44,579 nucleotides of DNA from Arthrobacter sp. Leaf141 (GCF_001424565.1 NZ_LMOL01000039.1:1-44579); one strand, 5' to 3'; counted from the first letter of the stretch, positions 23,213 through 31,587 are shown. A program made the numbers and translations. The notes: a model not told the origin generated them from the letters alone.

Positions 23213-23708
23213 CCACGTTGACCAATTCCACGTTCCCCAGCCGGCCGGCGTCGGCCACCGCCGTCATGTAGGTGCAGGACGGCTGCCGCCGCCGGTCCGT
23301 GGGGGAACCCGGGTTGAGCAACCGCAGTCCCTTGGGCGCGGTGGTGTCCCACGGAATATGGCTGTGGCCGAACACCAGGACGTCCGCCTCCGGATACGCC
23401 GCCTCGCAGCGCAGCTCCCGGCCCTTCGCCTGGCCTGTCTCGTGGACCATGGCAAACCGAACGCCTTCCAGGGTGATGCTGGCCGTCTCCGGCAGGCGGT
23501 GCCGCAGGTCCGCCCCGTCGTTGTTGCCGTGGACGCCCACCAGGAGCCTGCTCCGCAGCTCCAGCTGGTCCAGGAGTGATACGGCCACCCAGTCGCCGGC
23601 GTGGAACACCACATCGGCGTTGTCGACGGCGTCCCACACCTGGGTGGGGAGCTCCCTGGCCCGCTTGGGTACGTGGGTGTCGGCGATTAAAAGCAGTTTT
23701 AGCGGCAT
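23190..23708 (-). CDS. Calcineurin-like phosphoesterase (YfcE/MJ0936 type)
   Basis: The 172-residue product has the metallophosphoesterase ligand set in order: IADTHVPK, HAGDWV, GNNDGAD, VHETGQ and FGHSHIPW, ending with LLNPGSPTDRRRQPSC, as in YfcE-type phosphodiesterases that act on small phosphodiesters. The ATG at 23708 follows AGGAT at good spacing; an ATG 9 nt earlier lies inside that site. It diverges from the Nudix gene with 26 bp between starts. Confidence 0.87.
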   Translation of the reverse strand: MPLKLLLIADTHVPKRARELPTQVWDAVDNADVVFHAGDWVAVSLLDQLELRSRLLVGVHGNNDGADLRHRLPETASITLEGVRFAMVHETGQAKGRELRCEAAYPEADVLVFGHSHIPWDTTAPKGLRLLNPGSPTDRRRQPSCTYMTAVADAGRLGNVELVNVVRPQTAR

Positions 23709-23734
23709 GAGTGACATCCTGACAGACTGGTGCC

Positions 23735-24250
23735 ATGGATCACTTCACTGCTGCCGGAACGTCCACCACACCGCCTGTCCGTACCGGCCCCCGCGACCCC
23801 GGGGACGCCTGGGTGGAAGGCGGCCGCGGCCGCTTCTGGGGCAGGTTCGGCGCGGCAGGTGTTCTGGCCTTCGACCCCGCCAAGGGTGTCCTGCTGCAGC
23901 ACCGCGCCATCTGGAGCCACAACGGCGGCACCTGGGGCCTGCCGGGCGGCGCGCTGCACCAGCATGAGGACCCCGTGACCGGCGCCCTCCGCGAAGCGAA
24001 TGAGGAAGCCGCGGTGCCTGCCGACGGGGTGGACGTGCTGTTCACTTCGGTGCTGGACCTGGACTACTGGGCCTACACCACCGTTGTGGTCCTGGTCCGC
24101 GAACCGTTCGACCCCGTCATCAGCGATCCCGAGAGCATTGAACTCCAGTGGGTGCCGGTGGCCGGGGTGGAGAACAAGGAACTCCACCCCGGCTTCGCTG
24201 CGGCCTGGCCGGGCCTCCGGGAACGCCTGCCGTCACGGCCCGGCGCTTAG
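23735..24250 (+). CDS. Nudix hydrolase
   Basis: The 171-residue product has a Nudix box starting WGLPGGALHQHEDP and continuing with ALREANEEAAV (REANEE carries the metal-binding Glu residues). Preceding WSHNGGTW is seen in actinobacterial Nudix enzymes that clear nucleotide diphosphate derivatives. The substrate is not evident. No winged helix is attached, unlike the gene at 2405. The stop overlaps the convergent EEP gene by 4 nt. Confidence 0.87.
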   Translation: MDHFTAAGTSTTPPVRTGPRDPGDAWVEGGRGRFWGRFGAAGVLAFDPAKGVLLQHRAIWSHNGGTWGLPGGALHQHEDPVTGALREANEEAAVPADGVDVLFTSVLDLDYWAYTTVVVLVREPFDPVISDPESIELQWVPVAGVENKELHPGFAAAWPGLRERLPSRPGA

Positions 24251-24924
24251 TAGTCGGGGCCGTATTCTGCGTTGACCAGGATGGGCAGATGGTCCGAGTT
24301 GCCGCGCGGCAGCGTCTCGACGCTGGCGATGTCCAGGCCCAGCGAGGTGGCGAAATCGAAGTGGCCCTTAAAAACCTTGTATCGGGTGTAGGTGCGCCGG
24401 TTGCTCAGCGACAGCGCGTATCCCGAGTTCTTCATGTGGATGTCAAGGTTTTTGGTGAAAAACGGGTAGTTGAAGTCGCCCACCATCAGGGTCATCAGGC
24501 CTTTGCCCATGCTGAGCAGTTCCGCGTGCGCGGCATGGATCTGCTTGCGGCGCAGCGAATTCGACGCCGTCAGTGGCGCCGCGTGGAACGAGCCGATAAC
24601 CAGCTCATGCTGGGTCTCGTTGTCCACCACCCGGGTTCCGATCAGCCGCTCGTGGGCCGGGGCAAGGACCCGGTCATGCATCGACTTCTTCAGGGCGAAG
24701 GACTGTGTGTCCAACGCCGTGAACCGGCCGGTGCGGTAGTAAATGGCGAGGCCCAGGCGGTTGCCCTTGGTGGAGTCCGCCAGGCGCAGCGGGCCCAGGG
24801 TGTCGGGCAGATCCGAGGAATCAACTTCCTGGAGGCACAGCGCATCGATGTCGTGGTTATGGGCCAGGGCAAGGAGTTCACCGCTCGCCTTGTGCTTGCG
24901 GAGGTTGTAGCTGATGACGCGCAT
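24247..24924 (-). CDS. Endonuclease/exonuclease/phosphatase (EEP) family protein
   Basis: The product is 225 residues from the ATG at 24924, which follows AGGTG; the frame stays open far upstream but would run through the divergent thioesterase. Motifs are ISYNLRKH, LCLQEVDS with the catalytic Glu, MVGDFNYPF with Asp and Asn, and NSDHLPILV with the C-terminal Asp-His. The family cuts phosphodiesters in DNA, RNA or lipids; which is not evident. No signal peptide is seen, so it is probably cytoplasmic. Confidence 0.85.
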   Translation of the reverse strand: MRVISYNLRKHKASGELLALAHNHDIDALCLQEVDSSDLPDTLGPLRLADSTKGNRLGLAIYYRTGRFTALDTQSFALKKSMHDRVLAPAHERLIGTRVVDNETQHELVIGSFHAAPLTASNSLRRKQIHAAHAELLSMGKGLMTLMVGDFNYPFFTKNLDIHMKNSGYALSLSNRRTYTRYKVFKGHFDFATSLGLDIASVETLPRGNSDHLPILVNAEYGPDY

Positions 24925-25095
24925 GGAACACCTCTTCAGAGGGTTGCGAACAGGACCGGTTCCTGAGTCTACCCAGTAGCTTCCCACCTGGCTCTCCCAT
25001 TTCGCCGCAACCTTGCCCGGGCCGTTTCGCCGCCGGGCGTACGCCGCCCGGCAGATAGAGTTGGCGGACTCCTCAAACACCCCGGAAGGTTCCCG

Positions 25096-25899
25096 TTGAC
25101 TGCAGAATCGACCCAGCTGGCCGAAGGCGACTTCTATTACCAGGACCTCGGACGCGGCCGGTTCCGCTCCACCCTGCACGCCCAGGGCGCCTGGAACGAG
25201 CACGAGCAACACATGGCGCCCGCCTCCGGGCTGTTGGCCCACGTCCTTGAAAACCACCACCCCCGCCCCGACCTCCGGATGGCGCGGCTCAGCTACGAGA
25301 TCCTCGGCCTGATCCCCGGCGGCGAATTCCACGTCGAGGCCACCACCCTGCGGCCGGGAAAGACCATCGAGCTGGTGCAGGCCGAACTCGTGGCCGGCGG
25401 CAGGACCGCCATCCGGGCCACCGCCTGGCGCCTGGCCACCAGCAACACGGAGGCCGTGGCCGCCGTCGAGGATCCCGCCATACCGGGCCCGGGGGACTGC
25501 GGACCGTTTAACGGTGCTGCCGTCTGGCCCGGCGGTTACATCGCATCGCTGGAGATGCGGGTGGCTGGTGGGCACCGGCCCGGGGCCGGCAAGGTCTGGC
25601 TCCGGACCCCGCACCCGCTGACCGATGGTCCGGGCGCCGGTGACCTGGCACGGCTGATGGGCCTGGTGGACACCGCCAACGGCATCGCGGCCAGGGTTCC
25701 GCCGGGCAAGGACAGCTACGCGTTCCCCAACGTTGACCTGCAGATCCACATGTACCGGCGGCCGGAAGGCGAGTGGCTGGGGCTGGACAATGCGGTGTCG
25801 TTCGGACGGGACGGGATCGGCCTCACGTCCACGGTCCTGCACGACAGCCAGGGCCCGTTTGGCCGCGCCGAACAGATCCTGACGCTCCGTAAAACCTGA
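25096..25899 (+). CDS. Acyl-CoA thioesterase-like (double hotdog) protein
   Basis: The 267-residue product starts with TTG at 25096 behind GGAAGG. It opens with DLGRGRFRSTLHAQGAWNEHEQHMAPASG and has a second hotdog half with GLVDTANGIAARVPPGKDSYAFPNVDLQIHMYR. TesB-like or PaaI-like thioesterases hydrolyse acyl-CoA in the cytoplasm. Two hotdog repeats in one chain fit the length. The acyl chain preference is unknown. Confidence 0.8.
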   Translation: MTAESTQLAEGDFYYQDLGRGRFRSTLHAQGAWNEHEQHMAPASGLLAHVLENHHPRPDLRMARLSYEILGLIPGGEFHVEATTLRPGKTIELVQAELVAGGRTAIRATAWRLATSNTEAVAAVEDPAIPGPGDCGPFNGAAVWPGGYIASLEMRVAGGHRPGAGKVWLRTPHPLTDGPGAGDLARLMGLVDTANGIAARVPPGKDSYAFPNVDLQIHMYRRPEGEWLGLDNAVSFGRDGIGLTSTVLHDSQGPFGRAEQILTLRKT

Positions 25900-25930
25900 C
25901 AACCGGGCCGGTCGGGCGGCCAGCTCCCGG

Positions 25931-25960
25931 GTGTATCGTTGAGTATCGTTGTATATCGTT
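25931..25960 (+). promoter_or_regulatory. Three 10-bp direct repeats upstream of padR
   Basis: GTGTATCGTT, GAGTATCGTT and GTATATCGTT follow each other exactly, giving three TATCGTT half-sites spaced one helical turn apart. The last ends 22 bp before the PadR ATG. The AAGGAG ribosome site follows. A role as operator for PadR or as an activator site is inferred. Confidence 0.6.
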
Positions 25961-25982
25961 CGGCGTTGCAAAGGAGATCATC

Positions 25983-26528
25983 ATGCGTGGTTCATATCCG
26001 GCAGGCGGATTCGGCGGCAGCAACAACATGGAGGGCATGTGGCAGGCCGTGGAGGAGTTGCGGTCCCGTTTCGAAAAGCGCGCCGGCACCCGGGCCGGCA
26101 AGGGCGAAGTCCGCGCGGCGGTGCTTGCCCTGCTGGCGGAACGACCCATGCACGGCTACCAGATCATCCGTGAAATCGAAGAGCGCAGCGGCGGCAGCTG
26201 GAAACCGAGCGCCGGGTCCGTCTACCCCACACTGCAGTTGCTGGCGGACGAGGGATCCATCCGGGCCGAAGAGTCCAACGGCCGCAAAATCTACTCCCTG
26301 ACCGAAGCCGGCCGCGAGGAAGCTGCGGACTCCCACGCTTCAGCGCCCTGGGAGGAAGCCGGCGCCGCAACGGGCCCGGGGTTCGCCTCGCTCCCCAAGG
26401 CCGGCGTGGAGCTGGCGCAGGCAACCGCGCAGGTGGGCCGGACAGGTTCCGCAGAACAGGTGCAGCAGGCCGTCAAGGTCCTTGAAGACGCCCGCCGGCG
26501 GATCTATTCGATCCTCGCCCAGGATTGA
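25983..26528 (+). CDS. PadR-family transcriptional regulator
   Basis: The 181-residue product has a PadR winged helix (about 38-110): VRAAVLALLAERPMHGYQII, then SAGSVYPTLQLLADEGSI and GRKIYSLTEAG. A Gly-rich N-terminus and a C-terminal helical arm follow, the latter for dimerisation. PadR proteins usually repress their own operon and sense small molecules. The ATG follows AAGGAG. Its stop overlaps the next start (TGATG at 26526-26530), so it is coupled to the UbiB-like kinase gene. Three 10-bp repeats lie upstream. Confidence 0.88.
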   Translation: MRGSYPAGGFGGSNNMEGMWQAVEELRSRFEKRAGTRAGKGEVRAAVLALLAERPMHGYQIIREIEERSGGSWKPSAGSVYPTLQLLADEGSIRAEESNGRKIYSLTEAGREEAADSHASAPWEEAGAATGPGFASLPKAGVELAQATAQVGRTGSAEQVQQAVKVLEDARRRIYSILAQD

Positions 26529-28243
26529 TGGGGGTGGCGTCGGCCCGCCGGGACCGGGCTGATCCGGTGTCCGGGGCCGGAAATACCCGAGCACGCTACC
26601 GCAGGATCCTGCGCTTTGCCGCGTGGCACCTGGCGGTGACCTGGTGGTTCGAACTGTTCCTCCCGCGCGTCGGGCTGGTCCGGATCGCCGAGCGGACCCG
26701 GACCGCACGGATGCTCAGGTTTGCCCGGCGCTTCCACGACCTCGCCGTTGACCTCGGCGGCCTGATGATCAAGGTGGGCCAGTTCCTCTCGTCCAGGCTG
26801 GATGTACTCCCGCCTGAAATCACCACAGAACTCGAAGGCCTCCAGGACGAGGTGCCCCCGGTGTTGTTCGCCGCCATCCGGGCCCTTGCCGAAGCGGAGC
26901 TCGGCGCGCCGTTCAGCCAGCGTTTTGCCTGGGTGGAGGAGACGCCCATCGCCGCAGCATCGCTGGGCCAGGCGCACCGCGCCCGGCTCCTCCCCGCTGA
27001 CGCCGCCGACACCGGGCTGGAGAACGTAGTGGTCAAGGTCCAGCGGCCGGGCATCGACGCGATTGTCGACGTCGACCTGGCCGCCCTGCGCAGGGTGGGC
27101 GGCTGGCTCAGCCATTTCCGCCTTGTCTCCGACCGGGTGGACATGCCCGCGCTGGTGGAGGAATTCGCGCAAACGAGCTTCGAGGAGATCGACTACCTGC
27201 ACGAGGCGGCCGGCTCGGAGCGCTTCGCCGCCGATTTCGCCGGCGATGTCCGGGTGGCGGTTCCCGCCGTCGTTTGGGAGCGGTGCACCCGCCGGGTGCT
27301 CACCCTCGAGGACGTCACGGCCATCAAGATCACCGACGTGGAGGCACTGCGGGCTGCGGGCATCGACCCGGTGGACGTGGCGCCGGTTTTTGCTGCCGTG
27401 ATGTTCGACCAGCTCTTCACCAACGGTTACTTCCATGCCGACCCGCACCCGGGCAACATCTTCGTCACGCCCGTTCCTGCCAGGCCCGGGGAACCGGCCT
27501 GGAAACTGACCTTCATCGACTTCGGCATGATGGGCGAGGTCACGGCCGGGACCCGCAGCGGCCTGCGGAAGCTGCTCATCGCTGCCGCTTCCCGCGACGG
27601 CAAGGGCCTGGTGGCGGCGATCAGCGACGTGGGGGTGCTGATCCCGTCCGCCGACACCCAGGAGCTGGAACGGGCCATGACGCAGCTCTTCGCCCGGTTC
27701 GGCGGCATGGGCTTCGCCGAACTGCGGGAAGTGGATCCCCGCGAGTTCCGGGACTTCGCGGTTGAATTCGGCGACGTGGTGCGGTCGCTGCCGTTCCAGC
27801 TGCCGGAGAACTTCCTCCTGATCATCAGGGCCATGTCCCTGACCTCCGGGGTCTGCAGCTCCCTCGACCCGCGGTTCAACCTGTGGGACTCCGTGGAGCC
27901 CTACGCGGCCCGCCTGCTGCGCGACGAGCGCGGTAACCTCATCCAGGACGCGGGCCGGCAGGTGCTGGACGTGGCGGGCCTGGCGATCGGACTCCCCAGG
28001 CGGCTCGACGGCCTTATCACCAGGGCCGAGGAAGGCTCGCTCGCCGTGGGCAATCCCCGGCTGGAACGCCAGGTGGCGCTGCTCAACCGCGGCGCACGAC
28101 GGGTCGCTTCGGTCCTGGTCTTCGGCGCCCTGCTGATCGCCGGGGCGGTGGTCCGCGGCGGGGACCCTGGGCTGGGCAACCTCCTGATGCTGGTCTCCGC
28201 GCTGCCCCTGCTGCATGGCCTCTGGGTGGGGCGCCGCGGGTGA
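26528..28243 (+). CDS. ABC1/UbiB-family atypical kinase
   Basis: The 571-residue product has the KxGQ motif of the UbiB/ADCK family (K82-V-G-Q85), AAASLGQAH (the ALGQ-like nucleotide loop), VVKVQRPG with the ATP-binding Lys, DPHPGN and DFGMMG (Asp331), and two C-terminal membrane helices (ASVLVFGALLIAGAVV and MLVSALPLLHGLWV). UbiB proteins are membrane ATPases or kinases needed for quinone or lipid chemistry. Actinobacteria use menaquinone; the substrate here is unknown. It starts one base inside the PadR stop. Confidence 0.88.
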   Translation: MGVASARRDRADPVSGAGNTRARYRRILRFAAWHLAVTWWFELFLPRVGLVRIAERTRTARMLRFARRFHDLAVDLGGLMIKVGQFLSSRLDVLPPEITTELEGLQDEVPPVLFAAIRALAEAELGAPFSQRFAWVEETPIAAASLGQAHRARLLPADAADTGLENVVVKVQRPGIDAIVDVDLAALRRVGGWLSHFRLVSDRVDMPALVEEFAQTSFEEIDYLHEAAGSERFAADFAGDVRVAVPAVVWERCTRRVLTLEDVTAIKITDVEALRAAGIDPVDVAPVFAAVMFDQLFTNGYFHADPHPGNIFVTPVPARPGEPAWKLTFIDFGMMGEVTAGTRSGLRKLLIAAASRDGKGLVAAISDVGVLIPSADTQELERAMTQLFARFGGMGFAELREVDPREFRDFAVEFGDVVRSLPFQLPENFLLIIRAMSLTSGVCSSLDPRFNLWDSVEPYAARLLRDERGNLIQDAGRQVLDVAGLAIGLPRRLDGLITRAEEGSLAVGNPRLERQVALLNRGARRVASVLVFGALLIAGAVVRGGDPGLGNLLMLVSALPLLHGLWVGRRG

Positions 28244-28248
28244 TCCTG

Positions 28249-28614
28249 TCAGGTCAGCAGGTTTTCGGCGGCCTGCTCAAATAACCTGCTTTCCAGTTTG
28301 TCCAGGGTGGCGGCGCTGCCCGCAACTTCGACGGTTCCGTCAGCGGTATCAAGGGGCAGGACCAGTGTCTTGCGTCCCAGCTGATTGAACTTGTCCCAGG
28401 CGGTGGGTGCTGACCTGGAACCGGACACCTCTTGCACCTTGAGGTCAAACGCAGCGCCCCTGGCCATGGTGGTTTTACCCAGGACCGGCTGGAACGTCAG
28501 CACAATGGCAGCATCCCCCTGTGTGTCTCCGGACAGGATTTTGAGGAGGAAGTTGACGCCACCCGCGGCCGCGACCAGCAGGACCATTAACCAGCGAACG
28601 CGTTTGATGCCCAT
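28249..28614 (-). CDS. Hypothetical secreted or anchored protein
   Basis: The 121-residue product starts with MGIKRVRWLMVLLVAAAGG, a signal or anchor helix, then a Lys/Asp-rich soluble part with KTTMARGAAFDLK and LFEQAAENLLT at the end. No motif is recognised. The upstream stop is 6 nt away, so it may be translated together with the 28621 gene. It converges on the UbiB-like gene with 5 nt between stops. Confidence 0.6.
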   Translation of the reverse strand: MGIKRVRWLMVLLVAAAGGVNFLLKILSGDTQGDAAIVLTFQPVLGKTTMARGAAFDLKVQEVSGSRSAPTAWDKFNQLGRKTLVLPLDTADGTVEVAGSAATLDKLESRLFEQAAENLLT

Positions 28615-28620
28615 GGTTCC

Positions 28621-29013
28621 CTATGCCCGGGTGTGGAACACGAGCCAGCCCACCAGGGTGGACAGGCCAGTCAGGACCGCACCCCAGATGACATCCACGA
28701 TGATCAGCTGCAGGGGCCAGACCTTCAGGGTCGAGGCGTTGGTGAGGTCATAGGTGACATAGGCGAACGCACCCAGCGCGGCGCCGTAGCCCAGGGCCAT
28801 CAGCCAGCTGCCGCCGTCGAGCGTTGGCCGGAGCGCAAAGAACACGATGCCGGCAATGTACAGGACGTAAAAGGCCACGGCGTACCCTAGGTTGGGCTTG
28901 TCCGCCAGCAGCTCACCGATGTGGCTGCGGTAAAACGGGTTCATGACCTTGAGCCAGACGGCGTCGATAACGGCGAACGCGGCGGCCACAACGAGGAATT
29001 GCAAGATAACCAT
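28621..29013 (-). CDS. DUF2177-like membrane protein
   Basis: The product is 130 residues from the ATG at 29013 (an ATG at 29031 would extend it). It has four hydrophobic stretches: ILQFLVVAAAFAVIDAVWL, YAVAFYVLYIAGIVFFA, LMALGYGAALGAFAYVTYDL and VDVIWGAVLTGLSTLVGW. The IDxxWL, NPFYRSHIG and TYDLTN patterns resemble DUF2177, small inner-membrane proteins of unknown role. The start is 16 bp from that of the divergent lipoate-ligase-like gene. Confidence 0.75.
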   Translation of the reverse strand: MVILQFLVVAAAFAVIDAVWLKVMNPFYRSHIGELLADKPNLGYAVAFYVLYIAGIVFFALRPTLDGGSWLMALGYGAALGAFAYVTYDLTNASTLKVWPLQLIIVDVIWGAVLTGLSTLVGWLVFHTRA

Positions 29014-29029
29014 AAGGGAGCTTAGCAAC

Positions 29030-29779
29030 ATGGCGAACACCGTCCCGGGACCCCGTACCCTCACCGTGGTGCGGCAGGAGGCCTCCCTGGGCGCTGCCCG
29101 GGACCTGGAGTTCGGCCTGGAACTGCTGGCGCGCGCGAAAACGGGGGACATCGGCCCCACCCTGAGGCTCTACCGGCCCGCGCCCACCGTGGCCTTCGGC
29201 CAGCGTGACACCCGCCTGCCGGGTTTTGACGCGGCCATGCAGGCGTGCCGGGACAACGGCTTCGAACCCCTGGTCCGCAGGGCCGGCGGCCGGGCCGCAG
29301 CGTACCACCAGGGCACCCTGGTGGTGGACCACATTGAGCCGGAGCGGGACGCCGTGGCAGGGTCAAAGGCCCGGTTCAGCCACTTCGGGGAGCTCTTCGC
29401 CGCGGCCCTGCGCCGCGCCGGCGTACAGGCCGCCGTGGGGGAAATCCCCGGCGAATACTGCCCGGGCGAGTACAGCGTGCACGGCACGGACCCCGTGGAC
29501 GAAACGCGCAAGGTCAAACTGGTGGGCACCGCGCAGCGCGTGGTGGCGGGCGGCTGGCTTTTCAGCTCGGTGATTGTGGTGGAAAACTCGGCACCCATCC
29601 GGAGAGTCCTCACGGACAGCTACGCCGCGCTGGGCCTGGCCTGGGACCCCGCCACGGCGGGCGCTGCGGACGACCTGGTGCCCGGCCTGGATGTGGACGC
29701 CGTCGAGGCGGCCCTGCTGGCCACCTACGCGGGCCACGCCACCTTGGCCGAGGCGCCTTTCAGCAGCCTGGGGGCGTGA
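29030..29779 (+). CDS. Lipoate-protein ligase A-like protein
   Basis: The 249-residue product has RRAGGRAAAYHQGTLVVDH, the variant of the RRxGGGxVxH lipoate-binding loop, EYSVHG, and VKLVGTAQRVV with the catalytic Lys. LplA-like proteins attach or transfer lipoyl or octanoyl groups onto lipoyl domains. The standard third glycine is Arg here, so it may be a transferase-like branch. The ATG follows GGGAG; the frame extends further left through the divergent gene, but this start is preferred. Confidence 0.8.
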   Translation: MANTVPGPRTLTVVRQEASLGAARDLEFGLELLARAKTGDIGPTLRLYRPAPTVAFGQRDTRLPGFDAAMQACRDNGFEPLVRRAGGRAAAYHQGTLVVDHIEPERDAVAGSKARFSHFGELFAAALRRAGVQAAVGEIPGEYCPGEYSVHGTDPVDETRKVKLVGTAQRVVAGGWLFSSVIVVENSAPIRRVLTDSYAALGLAWDPATAGAADDLVPGLDVDAVEAALLATYAGHATLAEAPFSSLGA

Positions 29780-29794
29780 CCCGCGGATTGCGGC

Positions 29795-30436
29795 TTAGTG
29801 GCCGCGGGCGATCCACTCGTCCAGGTTCGGGGCTTCCACCCCGATGGTGGTGGTGTCGCCGTGTCCGGTGCGGACCACCGTTCCGGCCGGCAGGGTCAGC
29901 AGTTCCCTGCGGATGGAATCGATGATGGTGGGAAAGTCGCTGTAGGACCGGCCCGTGGCGCCCGGGCCGCCCTGGAACAGGGTGTCGCCGGTGAAAACGG
30001 TGCTTTCGCCGGCCGGGCCGTCCGCCAGGTGGAAGGATACGGATCCCGGTGAGTGTCCCGGCGTGTGCAGGGCCTTTAGCTCCAGTCCGGCCACGGTGAA
30101 GACTTCGCCGTGGCTGATGCTGTGCTCCGGCTCGGTGCCCGGGTAGACGGCCTGCCACAGCATCAGGTCCTCGGGATGAAGATGGACGGGTGCCGGGACC
30201 AGGTCCCGCAGGGCGCCGACGGCGGCGATGTGATCATCGTGCCCGTGGGTCAGGAGGATGGCCTTGAGGTTCCGGCCGGCCACGGCAGCGGCGATGGCCG
30301 CGGCGTCGTGGGCCGGGTCGATGACCACGCATTCGGCCTCGTCGCCGACGATCCAGACGTTGTTGTCGACGTCCCAGGTGCCGCCGTCGAGCGAAAACGT
30401 TCCGGAGGTGACCAGCTGGTCGATCCGCGCGGTCAC
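29795..30436 (-). CDS. Metallo-beta-lactamase-fold hydrolase (glyoxalase II-like)
   Basis: The 213-residue product has the MBL motif LLTHGHDDHIAAV, then HTPGHSPGSVSFH, FTGDTLFQGGPG and RTGHGDTT, giving the metal-site residues of a glyoxalase II-type hydrolase. Its start overlaps the stop of the mycothiol dehydrogenase gene by 4 nt. The same pairing occurs in mycobacteria (mscR with the following MBL gene), so a role in hydrolysing a formyl- or acyl-mycothiol thioester in formaldehyde detoxification is inferred. Confidence 0.87.
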   Translation of the reverse strand: MTARIDQLVTSGTFSLDGGTWDVDNNVWIVGDEAECVVIDPAHDAAAIAAAVAGRNLKAILLTHGHDDHIAAVGALRDLVPAPVHLHPEDLMLWQAVYPGTEPEHSISHGEVFTVAGLELKALHTPGHSPGSVSFHLADGPAGESTVFTGDTLFQGGPGATGRSYSDFPTIIDSIRRELLTLPAGTVVRTGHGDTTTIGVEAPNLDEWIARGH

Positions 30437-31518
30437 AGTTCCACCACCGAGCGCAGGACGGAGCCGGAGTGCATCTTCTCGAAGGCTTCCTCGACCTGGT
30501 CAATGCTGATCCGCTCCGTGACGAACGCGTCCAGGTCCAGCTTTCCCTGCAGGTACAGGCTGATGAGCATGGGGAAGTCGCGGGACGGCAGGCAGTCGCC
30601 GTACCAGGACGACTTGAGCGATCCGCCGCGGCCGAACACGTCCAGGAGGGGCAGCTCCAGGGTCATCTCCGGGGTGGGCACGCCCACCAGGACCACGGTG
30701 CCGGCCAGGTCGCGGGCATAGAACGCCTGCTTGTAGGTCTCGGGCCGGCCGACGGCGTCAATCACCACGTCCGCGCCGAAGCCGCCGGTCAGTTCCCGGA
30801 TCTGTTCCACGGGGTCGCCTGCCGAGGAGTCAACAGTATGGGTGGCGCCCAGGTCCTTGGCGCGTTCGAGCTTTTTGGCGTCGATGTCCACCGCGATGAT
30901 GGTGGTGGCGCCTGCGAGCGCAGCGCCGGCGATGGCGGCCACGCCCACGCCGCCGCAGCCGATCACGGCCACGGTGTCCCCGCGCTTGACGCCGCCGGTG
31001 TTGATGGCCGCGCCGATCCCCGCCATCACGCCGCAGCCGAGCAGGCCGGCAGCGGCCGCGTCGGCGGCGGGGTCAATTTTGGTGCACTGCCCGGCAGCCA
31101 CGAGGGTCTTTTCGATGAAGGCGCCGATTCCCAGGGCCGGGGAAAGCTCGGTGCCGTCCTCGAGAGTCATTTTCTGGGTGGCGTTGGCGGTGTTGAAGCA
31201 GTACTGCGGCTGGCCCTTGGCGCAGGCCCGGCACTCGCCGCAGACAGCGCGCCAGTTCAGCACCACTTTGTCCCCGGGAGCCACCTCGGTAACGCCGGCT
31301 CCAACGGCGCTGACCACACCGGTGGCTTCGTGGCCCAGCAGGAACGGGAAGTCGTCGCTGATCCCGCCCTGCTTGTAGTGCAGGTCCGTGTGGCACACGC
31401 CGCTGGTGATGATGTCCACCAGCGCCTCGCCGGGTCCGGGATCGGGGACCAGGATGGTTTCCAGGGTTACCGGGGCACCCTTGGAGCGGGCGACGACACC
31501 TTTGACTTTATGGACCAC
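30433..31518 (-). CDS. mscR: S-(hydroxymethyl)mycothiol dehydrogenase
   Basis: The product is 361 residues from a GTG at 31518 behind GGGAG. It is a zinc alcohol dehydrogenase: SGVCHTDLHY (catalytic zinc), GHEATG, CGECRACAKGQPQYC (structural zinc), NATQKMTLEDGTELSPALG and LLGCGVMAGIGAAINTG are characteristic of the mycothiol-dependent formaldehyde dehydrogenase group. VIGCGGVGVAAI binds NAD. It oxidises the formaldehyde-mycothiol adduct. A mycoredoxin gene lies upstream and an MBL hydrolase overlaps downstream. A 22-bp inverted repeat sits just before the ribosome site. Confidence 0.92.
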   Translation of the reverse strand: MVHKVKGVVARSKGAPVTLETILVPDPGPGEALVDIITSGVCHTDLHYKQGGISDDFPFLLGHEATGVVSAVGAGVTEVAPGDKVVLNWRAVCGECRACAKGQPQYCFNTANATQKMTLEDGTELSPALGIGAFIEKTLVAAGQCTKIDPAADAAAAGLLGCGVMAGIGAAINTGGVKRGDTVAVIGCGGVGVAAIAGAALAGATTIIAVDIDAKKLERAKDLGATHTVDSSAGDPVEQIRELTGGFGADVVIDAVGRPETYKQAFYARDLAGTVVLVGVPTPEMTLELPLLDVFGRGGSLKSSWYGDCLPSRDFPMLISLYLQGKLDLDAFVTERISIDQVEEAFEKMHSGSVLRSVVEL

Positions 31519-31537
31519 GGAAGGCTCCCTTAACGCA

Positions 31538-31587
31538 GATAGACAGAACGGGACCAACACGTTGATGTTGGTCCCGTTCTGTCTATC
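31538..31587. repeat. Perfect 22-bp inverted repeat, 6-nt loop
   Basis: GATAGACAGAACGGGACC (first 18 of the 22 nt, 31538-31559) is exactly mirrored at 31566-31587, with CGTTGA between. It lies between the mycoredoxin stop (31622) and the mscR start (31518). On the mscR strand it ends about 9 nt before the ribosome site. There is no T-run after it, so it is not a typical terminator. It could be an attenuator, an RNA processing site or a small repeat element. Confidence 0.9.

Noticed and set aside
24925..25971. Extension of the EEP frame far upstream into the thioesterase gene
   Set aside because: The added sequence has no nuclease motifs and runs antisense to the thioesterase; the ATG at 24924 has a ribosome site.
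26504..28216. Minus-strand open frame of 570 codons opposite the UbiB-like gene
   Set aside because: Antisense artefact; the plus-strand gene has kinase motifs and a coupled start.
29780..29808. CCCGCGG/CCGCGGG inverted repeat as a terminator for the lipoate-ligase-like gene
   Set aside because: Short arms, no T-run, and the 3' arm lies within the coding end of the convergent MBL gene; too weak to call.
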